The notes beneath the pieces were generated by a model. That model was given only the letters and a program-made list of their open reading frames with translations. It did not search any database and was not told the DNA's origin. Shown in pieces: positions 36,020 through 44,968 of a stretch of DNA of 64,000 nucleotides; position 1 is the stretch's first letter, and the number at the start of each line of letters is the position of its first letter. Position numbers and translations under genes: made by a program. The stretch spans positions 434,001 through 498,000 of the forward strand of contig NZ_JACSCY010000001.1 in the NCBI RefSeq assembly GCF_014333615.1, given 5' to 3'. Origin of the DNA: Hymenobacter citatus (GTDB lineage Bacteria; Bacteroidota; Bacteroidia; Cytophagales; Hymenobacteraceae).

Positions 36020-37828
36020 ATGTTGCCTACTCGTTTCCGCACGCTGGTGGCCGCCGGGGCGCTGTCGTTGCTGACGGCCGCCACGGCTGCTGCCGCTTCG
36101 CCTACCCTGCGCTACACCCTCTCCATGCCGGCTCCGCAAACCCACTACTTTGAGGTGGAAATGAGCCTGGGTGGCTTCAATAAACCCTACACCGACGTGA
36201 AAATGCCCGTATGGGCACCTGGCTCCTACCTGGTGCGGGAGTTTGAGAAAAACGTGGAAGGCCTGGTAGCCACGGCCGGCGGGCAGGCCCTGCAAGTCGA
36301 TAAGGTGGACAAAAACACCTGGCGCGTGTATCACCCCAAGGCCAAGGACTTTACTGTAAAATATAAGGTATACGCCTATGAGCTGAGCGTGCGCACCAGC
36401 TTCATCGACGCCTCGCACGGCTACCTCAACGGCACCAGCGTGTTTATGTACCCCGCCGAGGGCAAGGCGCTGGCTAGCACCGTCACGGTGCAGCCCGCTA
36501 CGGGTTGGAGCCAAGTGAGCACCAGCCTGAAGCCGGTGAGTGGCGGCGCGCCCTTTACGTTCCGCTCGGAGAGCTACGACGAGCTGGCTGACTCGCCCAT
36601 CGAAATCGGTAACCAGAAGATCCTGCAATTCACCGCCAACGGTACACCTCACACGGTGGCCATGTACGGCGAGGCCCGCTACGACGAACAGCAGCTGCTG
36701 GCCGATATGAAGAAGGTGTGCGAGGAAGCGCACCGCGTGGTGGGCCAGAACCCGCTGGACCGCTACGTGTTCATTGTGCACAACCTGGAGCGCGGCAGCG
36801 GCGGCCTGGAGCACCTGTTCTCGACTACTCTAGAGGTGTCGCGCACCACCTACAACACGCCCGGCGGCTACAAAGGCTTCCTGGGGCTGGTGGCGCACGA
36901 GTATTTCCACCTCTGGAACGTGAAGCGCATCCGCCCCATCGCGCTGGGACCGTTCGACTACGACAAGGAGAACTACACGCACATGCTGTGGGTGAGCGAG
37001 GGCGGCACCGAGTATTTCTCCAACCTCATCACCCAGCGGGCCGGTTTCGTGAAGCCCGAAAATTACCTGGCCGACCTCAGCAACGTGATTACCCGGGTAG
37101 AAAACACGCCCGGCAACAAGATTCAATCGGCCGCCGAGTCGAGCTTCGACAGCTGGATCAAGCAGTACCGGCCCAACGAAAACTCCTACAACACCAGCAT
37201 CAGCTATTATGATAAAGGCGAGGTAATCGGGGCCGTGCTGGACCTAATGGTGATAAACGCCACCAAGGGCGAGAAAAGCCTCGACGACGTGATGCGCTAC
37301 CTCTACTCGGAGTATTACACCAAGAAGAAGCGCGGCTTTACGGACGAAGAATACCAGGCGGCCGTGGCCAAAATAGCCGGCCAGCGCTTCGACGATTTCT
37401 TCCGGCGCTACGTGTACGGCACCGAAACCCTACCCTACAACACGGCCCTGGGCTACGCAGGCCTGCGTCTCACCAACACCCCCTCCACCGCCGATGGCGT
37501 GCTGGGCGCCAACATCAGCACCCGCAGCGGCGCGCCCACCGTGACGACTGTGGTGCGCGACGGTAGCGCCTGGCAGGGCGGCCTGAACGTGAACGACGAA
37601 ATTCTGGCCCTCGACGGCGGCCGCATCACCACCGACCCCAACACGGCCCTCACCGGCCGCCCGGCCGGCACCACCGTCAAGTTCTTGGTAAACCGCGACG
37701 GCCAGATCAAGGAAGTGAGCTTCCCGCTGCTGGCTGGCACCACCCAGCGCTACCGCGTAGAGCAGGTAGAAAACCCCACAGAAGCCCAGTTGAAAGTGCT
37801 GCGCAAGTGGCTGCCAGTAGGGCAGTAA
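36020..37828 (+). CDS. M61 glycyl-aminopeptidase-type protease with PDZ domain
   Basis: 602 residues. ATG 36020 gives a signal peptide ending 'AAAAS'; the frame extends to 35975 with no improvement. An N-terminal M61 beta domain is followed by the gluzincin catalytic domain with 'AHEYFHLWNVKRIRP' (His293, Glu294, His297) and 'SEGGTEYFSN' supplying the third ligand. A PDZ domain occupies about 480-580 ('VVRDGSAWQGGLNVNDEILALDG'). Family members cleave N-terminal Gly/Ala; it is probably periplasmic. A -7-like TATTTTGC at 35951-35958 may be its promoter. It ends in a very long palindrome. Confidence 0.93.
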   Translation: MLPTRFRTLVAAGALSLLTAATAAAASPTLRYTLSMPAPQTHYFEVEMSLGGFNKPYTDVKMPVWAPGSYLVREFEKNVEGLVATAGGQALQVDKVDKNTWRVYHPKAKDFTVKYKVYAYELSVRTSFIDASHGYLNGTSVFMYPAEGKALASTVTVQPATGWSQVSTSLKPVSGGAPFTFRSESYDELADSPIEIGNQKILQFTANGTPHTVAMYGEARYDEQQLLADMKKVCEEAHRVVGQNPLDRYVFIVHNLERGSGGLEHLFSTTLEVSRTTYNTPGGYKGFLGLVAHEYFHLWNVKRIRPIALGPFDYDKENYTHMLWVSEGGTEYFSNLITQRAGFVKPENYLADLSNVITRVENTPGNKIQSAAESSFDSWIKQYRPNENSYNTSISYYDKGEVIGAVLDLMVINATKGEKSLDDVMRYLYSEYYTKKKRGFTDEEYQAAVAKIAGQRFDDFFRRYVYGTETLPYNTALGYAGLRLTNTPSTADGVLGANISTRSGAPTVTTVVRDGSAWQGGLNVNDEILALDGGRITTDPNTALTGRPAGTTVKFLVNRDGQIKEVSFPLLAGTTQRYRVEQVENPTEAQLKVLRKWLPVGQ

Positions 37829-37864
37829 TACAGTAGAGCTAGAAAGCCTTAGTCCCTTCTAGAG

Positions 37865-37940
37865 GGACTGAGGCAACAAGAAAGGCGCCCGTCGTTGAAT
37901 ATCGATTCAACGACGGGCGCCTTTCTTGTTGCCTCAGTCC
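37865..37940. terminator. 76-base perfect palindrome after the M61 gene
   Basis: Two 36-base arms are exact reverse complements around a 4-base loop (ATCG), beginning GGACTGAGGCAACAAGAAAG. It lies 36 bases after the M61 stop codon. The stem is far longer than needed for termination. Confidence 0.9.
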
Positions 37941-38236
37941 AGCCTACCATCATTTAAGCGTGCTGGGCAATCCACGTGACTTGGCTGTAGCTACGCTCTA
38001 GTTATGCTAGCTGCAATGCACTCAACCTACAGCGGATAAGTAGTGATATTTTTATATGATATTTAAATAGTTATATTTAATATAATTTTAATGTTGTTTA
38101 TCAGGATTACAATCATTTGCTTTAGTTGGGACAACTTCCATAGATACGATACAAGGCATGGCTTCAAAGCAAGTGGAGAAGGGACTGTTTCGTCTAGATA
38201 CTGAGTTTGACATTCAACTATCGTAATCCTACTTAC
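37941..38236. other. AT-rich upstream region of the LuxR-type gene
   Basis: Positions about 38040-38110 are almost all A and T (for example TTATATGATATTTAAATAG), in contrast to the GC-rich surroundings, then a more normal leader of about 100 bases reaches ATG 38237. I see no ORF. It may be a nucleoid-protein binding or regulated promoter region; no exact -7/-33 pair stands out. Confidence 0.45.
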
Positions 38237-38905
38237 ATGACCGATGAAGAGCTTATTAAGCGAAAAATAACAGAGGTTGCCGCCGTGGCCGACGACCTAC
38301 CCGGCGTGATAATTATCCTGAGTGGTGACTGCCGCCAAGTGCTCTATATGTCGGCTATGGGGCTCACCAAGCTGAACACGACACTGCCGGAGCTGACGGC
38401 CATGCGCGAAGAATACTACAGCCGCTATTTCAACGCCGACGAGGCCCACGAATACGTTCCGCAAGTGGCCGACCTGCTGGAGCGAAATGATCTGAACTAC
38501 TCGCTGACGCTCTTTCAGCAGGTGCGCACAGGGCCGCAGCGTAGCTACGAGCTTCATCTGAGCACAGTGCGCATCTTGGCGCAAGGCAACCAGGGGCAAC
38601 CACTGCTGACCATCTGCTTGTCCTGCATCCTGGATCCTGATTGCCATATCAACACCAAAGCACAGCGGCTATTGGACGAGAATGCCTTTCTGCGGGCCCA
38701 ATCGGCCCGGTTTGCCAGCCTCACCAACCGGGAGCGGCAAGTGTTGGCCTGCATCTGCCGCGGGCAAAGCTCGGGCGATATTGCCGAGAACTTGTTCATC
38801 TCCGTCCAAACCGTTGATACGCACCGCCGCAACCTGCGCCAAAAGCTAGGCACCACCTCCGCCTACGAACTTGGCCAGTACGCCCGCGCCTTTGATTTGC
38901 TCTAG
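38237..38905 (+). CDS. LuxR-family (GerE HTH) transcriptional regulator with PAS-like sensor
   Basis: 222 residues. ATG 38237 (MTDEELIKRKI) is preferred to 38207. The N-terminal 140 residues resemble a PAS-like ligand-sensing fold ('DDLPGVIIILSGDCRQVLYM'). The C-terminal 65 residues are a GerE HTH: 'LTNRERQVLACICRGQSSGD', 'SVQTVDTHRRNLRQKLGTTS'. There is no receiver domain, so it senses a signal directly or through partners. Unlinked to an evident target; an AT-rich region precedes it. Confidence 0.87.
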   Translation: MTDEELIKRKITEVAAVADDLPGVIIILSGDCRQVLYMSAMGLTKLNTTLPELTAMREEYYSRYFNADEAHEYVPQVADLLERNDLNYSLTLFQQVRTGPQRSYELHLSTVRILAQGNQGQPLLTICLSCILDPDCHINTKAQRLLDENAFLRAQSARFASLTNRERQVLACICRGQSSGDIAENLFISVQTVDTHRRNLRQKLGTTSAYELGQYARAFDLL

Positions 38906-39104
38906 CAACGGGCTACACGTACAGGCTGGGTAGGGAAGTGTGCCAGCTAGGTGCTTGATGCTGAGTAGCTAGGAGGGTGCGTAAGGTAGGAGCCAATTCA
39001 GCAGTGGAAAGTACCGTGCTGCTGCGCTACTTGGCACGGCAGGCCAGCGCAGCAGCATGGCTTAGTCACTCGTCTTTCTAGGTGAGTTGCTCTCAATCAG
39101 GGTA

Positions 39105-40745
39105 TTAGTATATAATTAATCGAGCCTGTCTGACCTGGCCCTTGCGCAACGACGTGGTACGCAGCTGGTAGACGCCCGGCGCTACCCCAGCCAGCGAAAC
39201 GGCATGCGCATCGGCTCCTGCAGGCAATGCCTGGTGCCGCAGCAAGCGCCCCTGCACATCGAGCAGCTCTAGCGTGCCTCCTTCCGTAGCGGGTACTACA
39301 ATGGTGGCGCGGCCAGACGCCGGATTCGGGTACACCGCCAAGGGGGCGGCAACAGTCCGTTGGGCGCTGGCGGCAATAACACCGCCGGCCGTGAGTTTGA
39401 GCAAAAATGCGCTGGGGCTGGTAAACGTCACCGCCGGCAGCGTCCCGAAGGTCAGCGTGCCCACGGCCGCTCCCGTGACGAAAGTATTGCCGCTAGCATC
39501 GGTGGCAATGGCAAAGCCGCTGGACTGATCTGCCGCGGTGGCGGCCCCAACCTGACCTGCCCACTGCGCCGCCCCCTGGCTGTCGTAGCGGGCCACAAAG
39601 GCACTTTCGCTCGCGCTGGTGACGGTGGTGGCGCCAAAGACCGTGCTGCCGCGGCTGCTACCCGTGACATAGTAGCCCCCGCGGCCGTCGTACGCTACGG
39701 CAGTAACTTTATAGTTTCCTACCTCGCCCGGCGTGATTTGCCGGTTCCAGAGCGCCGTGCCTTGGTTGGAGTAGCGGGCCAACAAGAGTTTGCTGGTTTG
39801 CTGACCGCCCACCTGCACGCCGTCGCTGTAGCCACCCACTACCGGGTTGCCGTTGGCATCAACGGCCACGCTCAGGCCCACGTCTTCGTTCGGACCACCT
39901 TCCCGCCGGGCCCAGAGCACAGTGCCCGTCGCGTCGAGCTTGCACACGTACAGGTCCGAGCGGCCCGCGCTGGTGAGGGTAGTAGTTCCGAAGACGACGG
40001 CATCGGTGAATTCGCCCGTTATGTATGTATTACCCGTGTTGTCGGCGGTGAGGCCATAGGCAAAGCCCTGGCTGGCAACCCGGGTAGCCTGGAGCACATT
40101 TCCTGCGGGGGAGAACCGGTAGAAATAGATGCCACCCCCGGTGAGGGGCGTGCCACCAAAAGCGACGGAGGTGTTGAAGTGCCCCGTGAGCAGCACGTTG
40201 CCACTCGCATCGGTGGCGATGCCGCGGGAGGTAGTGCCGGCAGTGCCCCCCTGCCGGACCCACTGCTGCATGCCCTGCGCATCGTACTTCACTACGTACG
40301 CATCGTAAGCGGAGGTAGTAAGTGTGGTGGTACCCAGCGTGATGGTCGAATCAAATTCTCCTGCCATGTATGCGTTGCCGGCGGCATCTACGGCTACTGT
40401 GCTGGAAGCGTAAGCGCTGGCGTCGAGCTTGATGGCCCATAGCACCGCGCCGGCCGCGCTATACTTCGCCAAAAACAAATGGGTAGTGCCCGCGCCCGCC
40501 GTCAGCGTAGTGGTGCCCAGCGTGATAGTGCCGGCAAAGGCACCGGTCACGTACTGGCTACCATCGGCGCTAACGGCAACGCTCTGTCCGTAGCTGCCGC
40601 TGTTGGCGCCCGTAGAGGTGACGCGCTGCGCGCTGGCCCAGGTAGGCGTACTTTGCGCATGGGCACTTCCCCCGAGAAGTCCTAGTGCCGTACACATGCC
40701 CAAAGAGGCAAGTACCGTGCGGAGTGAGGTAAATAAGTGCTGCAT
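39105..40745 (-). CDS. Secreted beta-propeller-like (SBBP repeat) protein with T9SS sorting domain
   Basis: 546 residues. ATG 40745 begins a long signal peptide ending 'GSAHAQ'; the frame upstream to 40835 is not signal-like. Residues about 40-460 contain repeated units 'DASGNVLLTGHF', 'DAAGNAYMAGEF', 'DNTGNTYITGEF', 'DASGNTFVTGAA' alternating with 'YDAQGMQQWVRQ'-like strands. These are SBBP beta-propeller repeats, at least seven. The last 80 residues are a type A T9SS CTD ('LAVYPNPASGRATIVV'). It is predicted to be exported to the surface; role unknown. A glycan- or protein-binding propeller is possible. Confidence 0.87.
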   Translation of the reverse strand: MQHLFTSLRTVLASLGMCTALGLLGGSAHAQSTPTWASAQRVTSTGANSGSYGQSVAVSADGSQYVTGAFAGTITLGTTTLTAGAGTTHLFLAKYSAAGAVLWAIKLDASAYASSTVAVDAAGNAYMAGEFDSTITLGTTTLTTSAYDAYVVKYDAQGMQQWVRQGGTAGTTSRGIATDASGNVLLTGHFNTSVAFGGTPLTGGGIYFYRFSPAGNVLQATRVASQGFAYGLTADNTGNTYITGEFTDAVVFGTTTLTSAGRSDLYVCKLDATGTVLWARREGGPNEDVGLSVAVDANGNPVVGGYSDGVQVGGQQTSKLLLARYSNQGTALWNRQITPGEVGNYKVTAVAYDGRGGYYVTGSSRGSTVFGATTVTSASESAFVARYDSQGAAQWAGQVGAATAADQSSGFAIATDASGNTFVTGAAVGTLTFGTLPAVTFTSPSAFLLKLTAGGVIAASAQRTVAAPLAVYPNPASGRATIVVPATEGGTLELLDVQGRLLRHQALPAGADAHAVSLAGVAPGVYQLRTTSLRKGQVRQARLIIY

Positions 40746-40895
40746 CTGCTTTTGTAGGTTGGTGAAGGAAGAAAAACTAGAGGTGGTGGCGCCAGCACGA
40801 AGCTGCTGGCGCCTACCTGGTTTTAGTGGTAGCACGGTGGCCTATAGCAGGTCAGTGGGGGGAGTAGGAGCCGTTGCGGGGGCCGGCAATGGCTG

Positions 40896-42626
40896 CTAGG
40901 GGGTAGGCGTCGTCGGCGGGGTAGGGGCAACGCTTTGCTCTGGCTGCGACGGTGCGGCGGGTTCAGGGGTAGGCGCCGGCGACGCTGGAGCCGGTTGCTC
41001 GGGGGCCGGGGGTAGGGGGCAGCCTTTGTTTTCGTTGGGGCCCGCCTCCGTAGGGCAGGCGTCCGCGGCGTCGGCTATGCCGTCTCCGTCCTGGTCAGGG
41101 CAGCCCTGTAGCGCCCAGGTGCCCTTCACCTTAGGACACTTGTCCAGTTTGTTGCTGACCCCGTCTTTGTCCCGATCTTTCAGCCGCTTTTTGTGCAGGG
41201 CAAAACCCAGGCCCACGTACAGGTCTGCGCCGGTGACGGCGGTTTGGCCCAGTAGGCCGCCCAGATTATCGGAGCCAATCAGCAGCGGGCCCAGGCGCAC
41301 CATGGCCCCCAACTGCAGCGAACGGTAGCGGTTGGTGAGCAGAACCGGTACTGCTACCTCAACGCGGCTAAACTCCAGGCGCGGCGTGAGCACCAGGCTG
41401 CTGATAGAGCGATGCCCAATGGTCCGGTCTGGTAGCAGGCTTTGGGTCCACTGCAGGCCAGTATATAGGTGGTTGAGCAGGCGGTAGTCGGCGCTGAGGC
41501 GCAGGGTAGTGGGTAGGTAAGTGGTGAAGCGCTGGCTCTGTTCGGAAAGCCCAATCAGGCGGTCCAGGGTAGGCGCAATGTCATCGGCGTTGCGAATCTG
41601 GATGGTGTCGAGCTGCCCGAGTTGCAGCGTTTGGCTATTGGCTACCCGCGCCTGGCGCACATACTGCGCATTATTATAGCGGATGGCGCCTATATCGGTG
41701 AGGGCCAGGCCCAGGCGGAGCCGGTATTTGTTGCGGGTAGCATTTTCCCAAGTGCGGCCATCCATCTGGTAGTCGTACTGGTCGTGGTCGGGCCGCCATT
41801 CGTACACTACCCCCACATCAAACCCAACGCCCCGCCCCAGGCGCTGCTTACCGTAGAGGGAACCCACGCTAAAGTCCCGTTCATCGTAGAGCTCAGGGTT
41901 TGTGAAGCCGTAGCTCAGGTTGGCACTGCGCAGCTGCACGCTGTCTTCGTTGTATACCTGGTAGCCGGTGCCCTCGCTTTGCAGGTAGCCGCCGGCCAGC
42001 CCCACCAGGTATTTCGCCGTGATGCCGCCCTTCCAGAAATGCGTTTGATTGGCCGTAAACGTACGAGCGTAGGAAAAGGCAAATTCGTGGTAGGCGCCGG
42101 CCGCTAGGGTAAAGTTATTGTCGTTGGACAGCCCCAGGCTATCGGCATCATCCAGACCATAACGGGCCACCCGGGCCAGGTTTTCGCTTACGTTAGTGGT
42201 CTGCACAAACGCACGCACCCGGTTGCTAAACGCAATGCCCTGCTGCTTACCTATGGCCAACATCAAAGAAGGAAGTCGCGCTTCGCCTGTAAACGTGGCG
42301 AAGTAGGGTCCACCACCGCCTTGCTCCTGCAAATGCCGCTCGCGCAACTCCTGGCCGCTCCGTAGGAACTTCAGCGACGGGCTTGGCAGCTGCAGCTGCA
42401 GGTAGGTGTTATAAAAGGTGGCATTGCCACTGCCCAGGTTTAGGTAGGCAGCGTGCCGGGAGTCGGCCAACGAAGCCGGATTCAGATAGACGTTCTGCGT
42501 GCCCCCGTAGTTGCTATGCGCTAAACCGCTCCAGTTCTGCGCCCATCCCGGATACGCTGAGACCAGCGAAAATAGCACCACCAGTATACTTGCCGCCCGA
42601 AAGGAAGATACGTAAACGTGTTTCAT
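40896..42626 (-). CDS. DUF5723-type outer-membrane protein with thrombospondin-3 repeats
   Basis: 576 residues. ATG 42626 starts a signal peptide ending 'GWAQN'. The large beta-barrel part ('GLAHSNYGGTQNVYLNPASLADS') matches DUF5723 proteins of Bacteroidota. A calcium-binding thrombospondin type 3 pair follows ('KDRDKDGVSNKLDKCP', 'DQDGDGIADAADACP'), then a Pro/Ala/Glu-rich tail of about 45 residues. The tail does not contain an OmpA peptidoglycan-binding domain, although related proteins often carry one there. It lies 150 bases upstream of the SBBP gene on the same strand, possibly co-transcribed. Confidence 0.82.
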   Translation of the reverse strand: MKHVYVSSFRAASILVVLFSLVSAYPGWAQNWSGLAHSNYGGTQNVYLNPASLADSRHAAYLNLGSGNATFYNTYLQLQLPSPSLKFLRSGQELRERHLQEQGGGGPYFATFTGEARLPSLMLAIGKQQGIAFSNRVRAFVQTTNVSENLARVARYGLDDADSLGLSNDNNFTLAAGAYHEFAFSYARTFTANQTHFWKGGITAKYLVGLAGGYLQSEGTGYQVYNEDSVQLRSANLSYGFTNPELYDERDFSVGSLYGKQRLGRGVGFDVGVVYEWRPDHDQYDYQMDGRTWENATRNKYRLRLGLALTDIGAIRYNNAQYVRQARVANSQTLQLGQLDTIQIRNADDIAPTLDRLIGLSEQSQRFTTYLPTTLRLSADYRLLNHLYTGLQWTQSLLPDRTIGHRSISSLVLTPRLEFSRVEVAVPVLLTNRYRSLQLGAMVRLGPLLIGSDNLGGLLGQTAVTGADLYVGLGFALHKKRLKDRDKDGVSNKLDKCPKVKGTWALQGCPDQDGDGIADAADACPTEAGPNENKGCPLPPAPEQPAPASPAPTPEPAAPSQPEQSVAPTPPTTPTP

Positions 42627-42807
42627 TAATATGATTTTTACAGTTTTAGATTGCAAAAATCACAGAAAGGGCTGCGGCGTACAATACCCGATTTTAGGTA
42701 TATTTGTATATTAATATTATTATATTATTGGATTTAAAATACACACTTGTAAAGTGTTACATTTAAATTAAGAGCACCTCCGGAAGTAGGCAACAAGGGG
42801 GGAAGTG
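42627..42807. other. AT-rich leader upstream of the DUF5723 gene
   Basis: Positions about 42690-42770 are nearly pure A/T, with TATATTTG on the + strand at about 42702. There is no ORF. Together with 38040-38110 it is one of two very AT-rich intergenic patches in the window. Confidence 0.45.
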
Positions 42808-42840
42808 CAAACAACGAGATGCAAAGGAGTGCATCTCTAC
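42808..42840. repeat. Dispersed copy of the GTAGAGACGCA hairpin (family D)
   Basis: Read on the minus strand: GTAGAGATGCA, then five bases, then TTGCATCTCGTTGTTTG. The paired arms and the CGTTGTT tail match the hairpins around the RAYT gene at 57.5-58.3 kb. It stands between the KUP terminator and the DUF5723 5' region. Confidence 0.7.
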
Positions 42841-42885
42841 TTTGTTCTGGCTAGCCTAAACAATTCCCAAGCCCTACCCTTCGGC

Positions 42886-42923
42886 AACAAAAAAGGCGAC
42901 CTGTATGGGTCGCCTTTTTTGTT
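42886..42923. terminator. Terminator of kup
   Basis: The arms AACAAAAAAGGCGACC and GGTCGCCTTTTTTGTT (16 bp, perfect) have a 6-base loop and T/A runs on both sides. Further pairing AAGCCCTACCC / GGGTAGGGCTT extends it outward to about 42869-42940, reaching the kup stop codon. Confidence 0.9.
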
Positions 42924-42938
42924 ACCGATGGGTAGGGC

Positions 42939-44873
42939 TTAGCTGATGCGCTTGAGGGCCACGTCGCGCACGGGGGCAATGACCAGCGGCACCTTCTCTA
43001 CCTTCACGGAACTGGTATCGAGACCAAAATATTTGTCTTCCGAGGCAATGAACTGCTTGATGTAGAAGTACGCCTGCATCACGAGCTTCTCCACGGTAGG
43101 GAAGTCGTTTTCGACGGACAGATACTTCTCCAGCACCACAAAGCGGAAATCACCCGTCACGTGCTGCTTGCTCAGCGACTCGTAGCGCGAGGTAATGTCC
43201 ACTTCCTTGTTGCGCACCAAGTCCTCAATCACCTTGCGGAAGTACAGGTTGATACGCTGCTCGACGCGGAAGCCCAGGCGGAACGTGATGCGGAAGGCGT
43301 CGTTGGGAGCCAGCTCTACCACTTTGTACTCCATGGTATACGGCTCGTCGGTGGTGTCTACGTGCACAAACCAGTAGATGTCGGCGCGCTTGGGACGCTT
43401 CTGGAAGATGGAATAGATGATCTTCGACTCGATTTCGGAAGCCCGCTCGGCGGAGGTCATGAACACCAGGTGGGTGGAATACTTGGGGATGGAATCGTCG
43501 TGGCTCAGGTTCTTGAGCGACTCCATATACGGGTCAATCTTAACAAATTCTGTGAGGCGCTTCTTGATGTAGAAGGCCCGCAGCCACACGTACATCACGC
43601 TCACCAGCGCCGCCCCAATGGCCAGCGACACCCAGCCGCCGTGCGGAAACTTGATAAGGTTGGCTACCAGAAACGACCCTTCAATGCTGCCATAGAGCAG
43701 CACAAACAGCGCAATAGCGGCCATGGGCACCCGCTTGCTGCGCAGCCACATGGTGAGCAGCAGCGTCGTCATCAGCATGGTGAGGGTGATGGCTAGGCCG
43801 TAGGCCGCTTCCATATGCTCGGAACGCTGAAAATATAGTACCACCCCAATGCAACCAAACAGCAACAGACGGTTCATGCTGGGCACAAACAACTGGCCTT
43901 TCACGTCGGTAGGGTAGTTAAGCTTTACTTTGGGCCACATATTCAGGCGAATGGCTTCCGCTACCAGCGTAAACGACCCCGTGATAAGCGCCTGCGAGGC
44001 AATAACGGCTGCAATCGTCGCAATGCCGATACCGATGATCAAGAACCATTCGGGCATGAGAGCATAGAACGGGTTGCGACCATCCAGTTGTTCGCCCGCG
44101 TGGCTCATCAGCCAGGCGCCCTGCCCGAAGTAGTTGAGCAGCAGGCACAGCTTCACAAAAGTCCAGCTGATGCGAATGTTGCCCTTGCCGCAGTGGCCCA
44201 GGTCGGAGTACAACGCCTCGGCCCCCGTGGTGCACAGAAACACGGCGCCCAGCAGCCAGAAACCACCGGGATAGTTCACTAGCAAGTCGTAAGCATAGTA
44301 GGGGTTAGCCGCCTTTAGAATCTCGGGATGCTGCACAATGCCCAGTATGCCCAGTACAGCCAACATGCTGAACCATAAGAACATAATAGGCCCGAAAGCC
44401 TTGCCCACAATCTGCGTTCCGAAGCTCTGCAATAAAAACAGCAGCAGCAGAATACCAATGACGATGGGTACGGTAGGGATGTTGGGATAGATGGCCTCCA
44501 GGCCTTCCACCGCCGACGACACCGAAATGGGCGGCGTAATCACGCCATCGGCCAGCAAAGCCGCGCCGCCCACAATGGCCGGAATGGTGAGCCAGGCCGC
44601 CCGCCGCCGCACCAGTGCGTAGAGCGAGAAAATGCCGCCTTCGCCGTTGTTATCGGCATTTAGCGTCAGGAGCACGTACTTGATGGTGGTTTGGAGCGTG
44701 AGCGTCCAGAGCACGCAGGAAATGCCGCCGTACACCAGAATCGGGTCGATGGTGCCCGGCACAATGGCCTTCATTACGTAGAGCGGGGAGGTACCAATAT
44801 CACCGTAAATAATACCCAGGGCAATAAGCAAGCCTGCCGTAGAAATGGCGGTGTGCTGGTGTTTGGAGTCCAT
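42939..44873 (-). CDS. kup: KUP/Trk-family potassium uptake protein
   Basis: 644 residues, normal for Kup. ATG 44873 (MDSKHQHTAIST) precedes the family signature 'LGIIYGDIGTSPLYVMKAIV'. About 12 membrane helices fill the first 470 residues, and a cytoplasmic C-terminal domain follows ('HDDSIPKYSTHLVFMTSAE'). It imports potassium with protons. An exact TACCTTTG -7 motif lies on the minus strand upstream, and a strong terminator follows. Confidence 0.95.
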   Translation of the reverse strand: MDSKHQHTAISTAGLLIALGIIYGDIGTSPLYVMKAIVPGTIDPILVYGGISCVLWTLTLQTTIKYVLLTLNADNNGEGGIFSLYALVRRRAAWLTIPAIVGGAALLADGVITPPISVSSAVEGLEAIYPNIPTVPIVIGILLLLFLLQSFGTQIVGKAFGPIMFLWFSMLAVLGILGIVQHPEILKAANPYYAYDLLVNYPGGFWLLGAVFLCTTGAEALYSDLGHCGKGNIRISWTFVKLCLLLNYFGQGAWLMSHAGEQLDGRNPFYALMPEWFLIIGIGIATIAAVIASQALITGSFTLVAEAIRLNMWPKVKLNYPTDVKGQLFVPSMNRLLLFGCIGVVLYFQRSEHMEAAYGLAITLTMLMTTLLLTMWLRSKRVPMAAIALFVLLYGSIEGSFLVANLIKFPHGGWVSLAIGAALVSVMYVWLRAFYIKKRLTEFVKIDPYMESLKNLSHDDSIPKYSTHLVFMTSAERASEIESKIIYSIFQKRPKRADIYWFVHVDTTDEPYTMEYKVVELAPNDAFRITFRLGFRVEQRINLYFRKVIEDLVRNKEVDITSRYESLSKQHVTGDFRFVVLEKYLSVENDFPTVEKLVMQAYFYIKQFIASEDKYFGLDTSSVKVEKVPLVIAPVRDVALKRIS

Positions 44874-44921
44874 AGAAAATAGGAGGGAAAACGATGGTAC
44901 TAACCTGTGAAACAAGCGCGT

Positions 44922-44929
44922 CAAAGGTA
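44922..44929 (-). promoter_or_regulatory. -7 element of the kup promoter
   Basis: On the minus strand this reads TACCTTTG, an exact TAnnTTTG match, 49 bases before the kup ATG. I find no convincing -33 TTTG at the right distance. Confidence 0.45.
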
Positions 44930-44968
44930 AAGCAAAACCATTGGACGCGTGGTTGAGGCAATGACGGG

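Noticed and set aside
35879-36814. Minus-strand ORF of 311 codons overlapping the M61 gene
   Set aside because: The plus-strand M61 protease is intact with a HEYFH site; the antisense frame is a shadow.
39360-40442. Plus-strand ORF of 360 codons opposite the SBBP/T9SS gene
   Set aside because: The minus-strand gene has clear repeats and a sorting domain; the antisense frame is low-complexity (Arg/Gly/Ala-rich) and lacks a plausible start.
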